A DNA stretch of 64,000 nt, taken from assembly GCF_000495815.1 (NCBI RefSeq), contig NZ_AWGE01000023.1:1-64000 (forward strand). The letters run 5' to 3'. Source of the DNA: Asticcacaulis sp. AC466 (GTDB lineage: Bacteria; Pseudomonadota; Alphaproteobacteria; Caulobacterales; Caulobacteraceae). Positions 61,846-64,000 of the stretch are shown piece after piece. A program made the translations under genes and the position numbers. Numbering within the stretch: the stretch's first letter is position 1; every line of letters begins with the position of its first letter. The notes under the pieces were generated by a model. That model had not been told where the DNA came from, ran no database searches, and saw nothing but the letters and a program-made list of their open reading frames with translations.

Positions 61846-62706
61846 ATGAGCCGGAAATTCCTGCTGTGGGCCATGGCCTTCGTAGTAATCGTCCCGACCC
61901 TGTTTGGGGTGGGGTACTGGTTCTATTGGGATCAGTTCCAACGCTACGCGCCCGTTACGATTCAAAACTCAGCCGACATCGCCAAACTGCAAAGCCTGCT
62001 CGACCGCGCCGACTATGTATCGCCCGACTACCAAAAGGCCATTCTAACCACCGGTCCGGCGTCAGGCGTAACCACATCCGTGACCCAGCCTGTGGCTAAA
62101 AAATGGGTCTATATGGTCGGATTCCGCACCTGCGATACCTGCCGCGCCTATGAAGACGTTGAATTCCCAAGACTTCAGCAAGGCAATATCGAAACCCGTG
62201 TCATTCCGTTCGCCCTGGCCGACAACGGTACGGTCAAGCAGTCGAGCCCGGAAGAGCGGTCCACTATCGCTGAGCTTTGGCTGAACCGCAGCTGGCCGTT
62301 ATATGTGAAATGGCGCAATACCCCGGCGGAGGTCTGGAAGGCCGAGAATATAGAGGTCGCCGATTACGATCTGGCGCGAAGCGGCGTGGTATGGGCATCC
62401 CGCGATTTCATCAATCAGGTCGCGCCGATTTTGCGCAACAACAAGGTCAACATCGCGTATCCGCTGGTCTTTTGGCGCAACAAAAACAATGACCTGCGCG
62501 TTTGCAGCTGCTCCAGCAAAAAGGCCTACCACTTCATTCGTCAAGATCTGGGCTTGCCCGGCGATCTGGAAACCGATGTAAAAGGCCTGCTTCACCTGCC
62601 GATGGATTTCAAACCTTTCGGCTCAGAAAGCGCAGCGTCTTCGTCGTCAAGCAGCTTGGCGCCCGCCCCCGGGTTGAATTACGGCCCGGACTCGTCGGCA
62701 CAATAG
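61846..62706 (+). CDS. Membrane-anchored thioredoxin-like protein, function unknown
   Basis: 286 residues: an N-terminal membrane anchor (FLLWAMAFVVIVPTLFGVGY), then a periplasmic domain with a possible redox pair in VGFRTCDTCRAYEDVEFPRL, resembling the CxxC of thioredoxin-fold thiol proteins, and a second Cys pair CSCSS near residue 223. A Ser-rich, Pro/Ala tail closes it. The cysteine pattern hints at disulfide exchange or metal binding outside the cytoplasm, but no family was recognised. The ATG at 61846 has a G-rich GGGGG site. Confidence 0.6.
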   Translation: MSRKFLLWAMAFVVIVPTLFGVGYWFYWDQFQRYAPVTIQNSADIAKLQSLLDRADYVSPDYQKAILTTGPASGVTTSVTQPVAKKWVYMVGFRTCDTCRAYEDVEFPRLQQGNIETRVIPFALADNGTVKQSSPEERSTIAELWLNRSWPLYVKWRNTPAEVWKAENIEVADYDLARSGVVWASRDFINQVAPILRNNKVNIAYPLVFWRNKNNDLRVCSCSSKKAYHFIRQDLGLPGDLETDVKGLLHLPMDFKPFGSESAASSSSSSLAPAPGLNYGPDSSAQ

Positions 62707-62735
62707 TCGCAACCGTCCGGTCGACCGCAGATACA

Positions 62736-62768
62736 AAAAACCCCGCCGGCGCTGCCAGCGGGGTTTTT
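62736..62768. terminator. Bidirectional terminator between the 61846 gene and rplS
   Basis: AAAAACCCCGC (62736-62746) pairs with GCGGGGTTTTT (62758-62768) around an 11-base loop. T tracts are present in both directions, fitting the two convergent genes. Confidence 0.85.
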
Positions 62769-62788
62769 CCTATTATCTCTATCCGTGC

Positions 62789-63232
62789 TTAGGCTTCGGC
62801 GTCGGCATTGCCCGAAGACGCGGCGTTCTGCATGGCGGCACGCAGTTCGGCGCCCTTGGAACCGCGCGTCGAGTTCATCGAACGCTCGGCGATACGGGCC
62901 GACTTGCCACGGCGATCGCGCAGATAGTAGAGCTTGGCGCGACGGACGACACCGCGACGCTTGACTTCGATGCTGTCGATCAGCGGCGACAGGAAGGGGA
63001 ACTTACGTTCGACACCTTCGCCGAACGAAATCTTGCGGACCGTGAAGGTCTCGTTGATGCCGGCGCCGGCGCGGGCGATACAAACGCCTTCGAAGGCCTG
63101 GACGCGCTCACGCTCGCCTTCCTTGATCTTGACGTTGACGCGCAGGGTGTCGCCTGGCTGGAATTCGGGGAAGGTCTTGCCGCCCTTCAACTTGGCGACT
63201 TCTTCAGCTTCGATTTGCTGCAGCAGGTTCAT
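62789..63232 (-). CDS. rplS: 50S ribosomal protein L19
   Basis: 147 residues. [79 protein letters not shown] and [18 protein letters not shown] are textbook L19, located at the 30S-50S interface. The start at 63232 has AGGAGCG upstream. A C-terminal Ala/Asn-rich tail of about 20 residues extends beyond the common length. It starts 55 bases after the trmD stop and shares its transcript. Confidence 0.97.
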   Translation of the reverse strand: MNLLQQIEAEEVAKLKGGKTFPEFQPGDTLRVNVKIKEGERERVQAFEGVCIARAGAGINETFTVRKISFGEGVERKFPFLSPLIDSIEVKRRGVVRRAKLYYLRDRRGKSARIAERSMNSTRGSKGAELRAAMQNAASSGNADAEA

Positions 63233-63287
63233 ATGAACGCTCCTAATGATTGAGGTGCCATCCTTGCGGACGAACACACGTTGAGGC

Positions 63288-64000
63288 TTATTTGCCTTTT
63301 GGCTGTAAATTGGAAAGATAAGCCGCCCAGAGATCCGGACGCCTTTCCTTCGTGGTTGCCTCTCTTTGCTCTTGACGCCACTTGGCAGCTTTCTTGTGAT
63401 CGCCGTTCAGCAGCACTTCGGGAATGTCGAGGCCCTCAAACGTCCGCGGTCTTGTAAACTGCGGTTGCTCAAGGAGGCCATCCTCAAAGCTCTCATTATC
63501 CAGACTGGCCGATGCGCCGAGAACTCCCGGTATAAGTCGCACCACCGCCTCGATTGTAACCATCGCCGCCGCTTCCCCGCCCGCAAGGACGGCATCGCCA
63601 ACGCTGATTTCCTCGAACCCACGGCTGTCAAGCACCCGTTGATCCACCCCTTCGAACCGGCCGCACAAAACGACCAGGCCGGGCTTTTGGGCCCATTCCT
63701 TGACCTTCGCCTGCGTCAGGGGCCTGCCGCGTGCGCTCATATAGACGAGAGGGCGATCATTAAGCTCCATGGAATCAAGAGCTTGAGCGATCACATCCGC
63801 CTTGAGGACCTGACCGGGGCCACCGCCCGCGGGGGTATCATCAAGAAAGCCGCGCTTATCGCTCGAAAAGTTACGAATGTCCAGTGTTTCCAAGGCCCAG
63901 CGCCGAGATTCTTTCCACGCGGTTCCGATCAGCGACACGCCGAGCGGGCCCGGAAAGGCCTCGGGGAACATGGTCAGAACAGTGACCCGGTAAGGTGCGG
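63288..64000 (-). CDS. trmD: tRNA (guanine-37-N1)-methyltransferase, 5' end outside window
   Basis: At least 237 residues are visible. The frame is open to the last base and the residues before the in-frame ATG at 63971 (APYRVTVLT, then MFPE) match the true N-terminus, so the start is beyond the window. SPOUT features: [37 protein letters not shown] and [20 protein letters not shown] with the knot Gly residues. TrmD prevents +1 frameshifting. rplS follows it on the same strand; rimM and rpsP, often in this operon, are about 56 kb away. Confidence 0.94.
   Translation of the reverse strand, partial: APYRVTVLTMFPEAFPGPLGVSLIGTAWKESRRWALETLDIRNFSSDKRGFLDDTPAGGGPGQVLKADVIAQALDSMELNDRPLVYMSARGRPLTQAKVKEWAQKPGLVVLCGRFEGVDQRVLDSRGFEEISVGDAVLAGGEAAAMVTIEAVVRLIPGVLGASASLDNESFEDGLLEQPQFTRPRTFEGLDIPEVLLNGDHKKAAKWRQEQREATTKERRPDLWAAYLSNLQPKGK

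Overview
The window looks like a chromosomal piece of an alphaproteobacterium, most likely Caulobacteraceae (an Asticcacaulis- or Caulobacter-like genome). The basis is a GC-rich codon style with dense housekeeping genes, a TIGR02300/FYDLN acidic protein, the lptC-lptA-lptB-rpoN-hpf-ptsN order, tsaE-amgK-murU next to addB-addA-trxA, trpF-trpB-trpA-accD-folC in one run, and promoter elements that fit Caulobacter consensus forms. The genus is inference. No IS element, CRISPR array, rRNA or intact prophage was seen. One tRNA gene (Ala, GGC) is present.

Layout. 1-1030 is an AT-richer accessory patch with the 3' end of an abortive-infection (Abi_C) gene, two overlapping RNA hairpins and a DUF3892 gene. 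1055-6523 is a carbohydrate and regulator patch: a secreted GH15 glucoamylase, a convergent LacI regulator, a LysR regulator and a divergent SDR. 6564-9233 is ffh-rpsP-rimM on the minus strand. The partners trmD and rplS, often in the same operon, sit at the other end (62789-64000). 9463-16827 holds a glycosyltransferase, an AlaC-type aminotransferase, two transporters and glmS. 17101-18729 encodes GlmM with an extra N-terminal helix-turn-helix, divergent from glmS across an intergenic region with an 11-bp inverted repeat. 18748-25388 holds membrane and hypothetical genes, a transaldolase-like gene, rimO, an alpha/beta hydrolase, a palindromic repeat and an hsp20 with a sigma-32-like promoter. 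25385-31477 is rnd and the lptCAB-rpoN-hpf-ptsN block, all read leftward. 31563-35884 is mixed enzymes and a RecF-like AAA ATPase.

35892-39652 is a scar region: a decayed endonuclease III gene, tRNA-Ala, and an arsR-SRPBCC pair whose SRPBCC gene is cut in two by about 2.4 kb carrying an AraC-type membrane regulator, a CPBP protease and a small broken gene pair. 39739-51260 is core metabolism: FYDLN protein, aroA, cmk, rpsA, an unusual glucokinase homologue, trpFBA, accD and folC. 51378-61402 is trxA, addAB, murU, amgK and an acyltransferase-TsaE fusion, all leftward. The right end has two small membrane genes, rplS and a trmD gene that runs off the window.

Functional themes: envelope precursor supply (glmS, glmM, amgK, murU, lptABC), double-strand break repair (addAB), tryptophan and aromatic synthesis (aroA, trpFBA), and ribosome biogenesis (rpsP, rimM, rpsA, rplS, trmD, rimO, hpf). 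The most notable items are the HTH-GlmM protein, the acyltransferase-TsaE fusion, the glucokinase homologue with altered nucleotide-binding motifs, and the split SRPBCC gene. All functional calls come from reading the translated sequence by eye; no database search was run.
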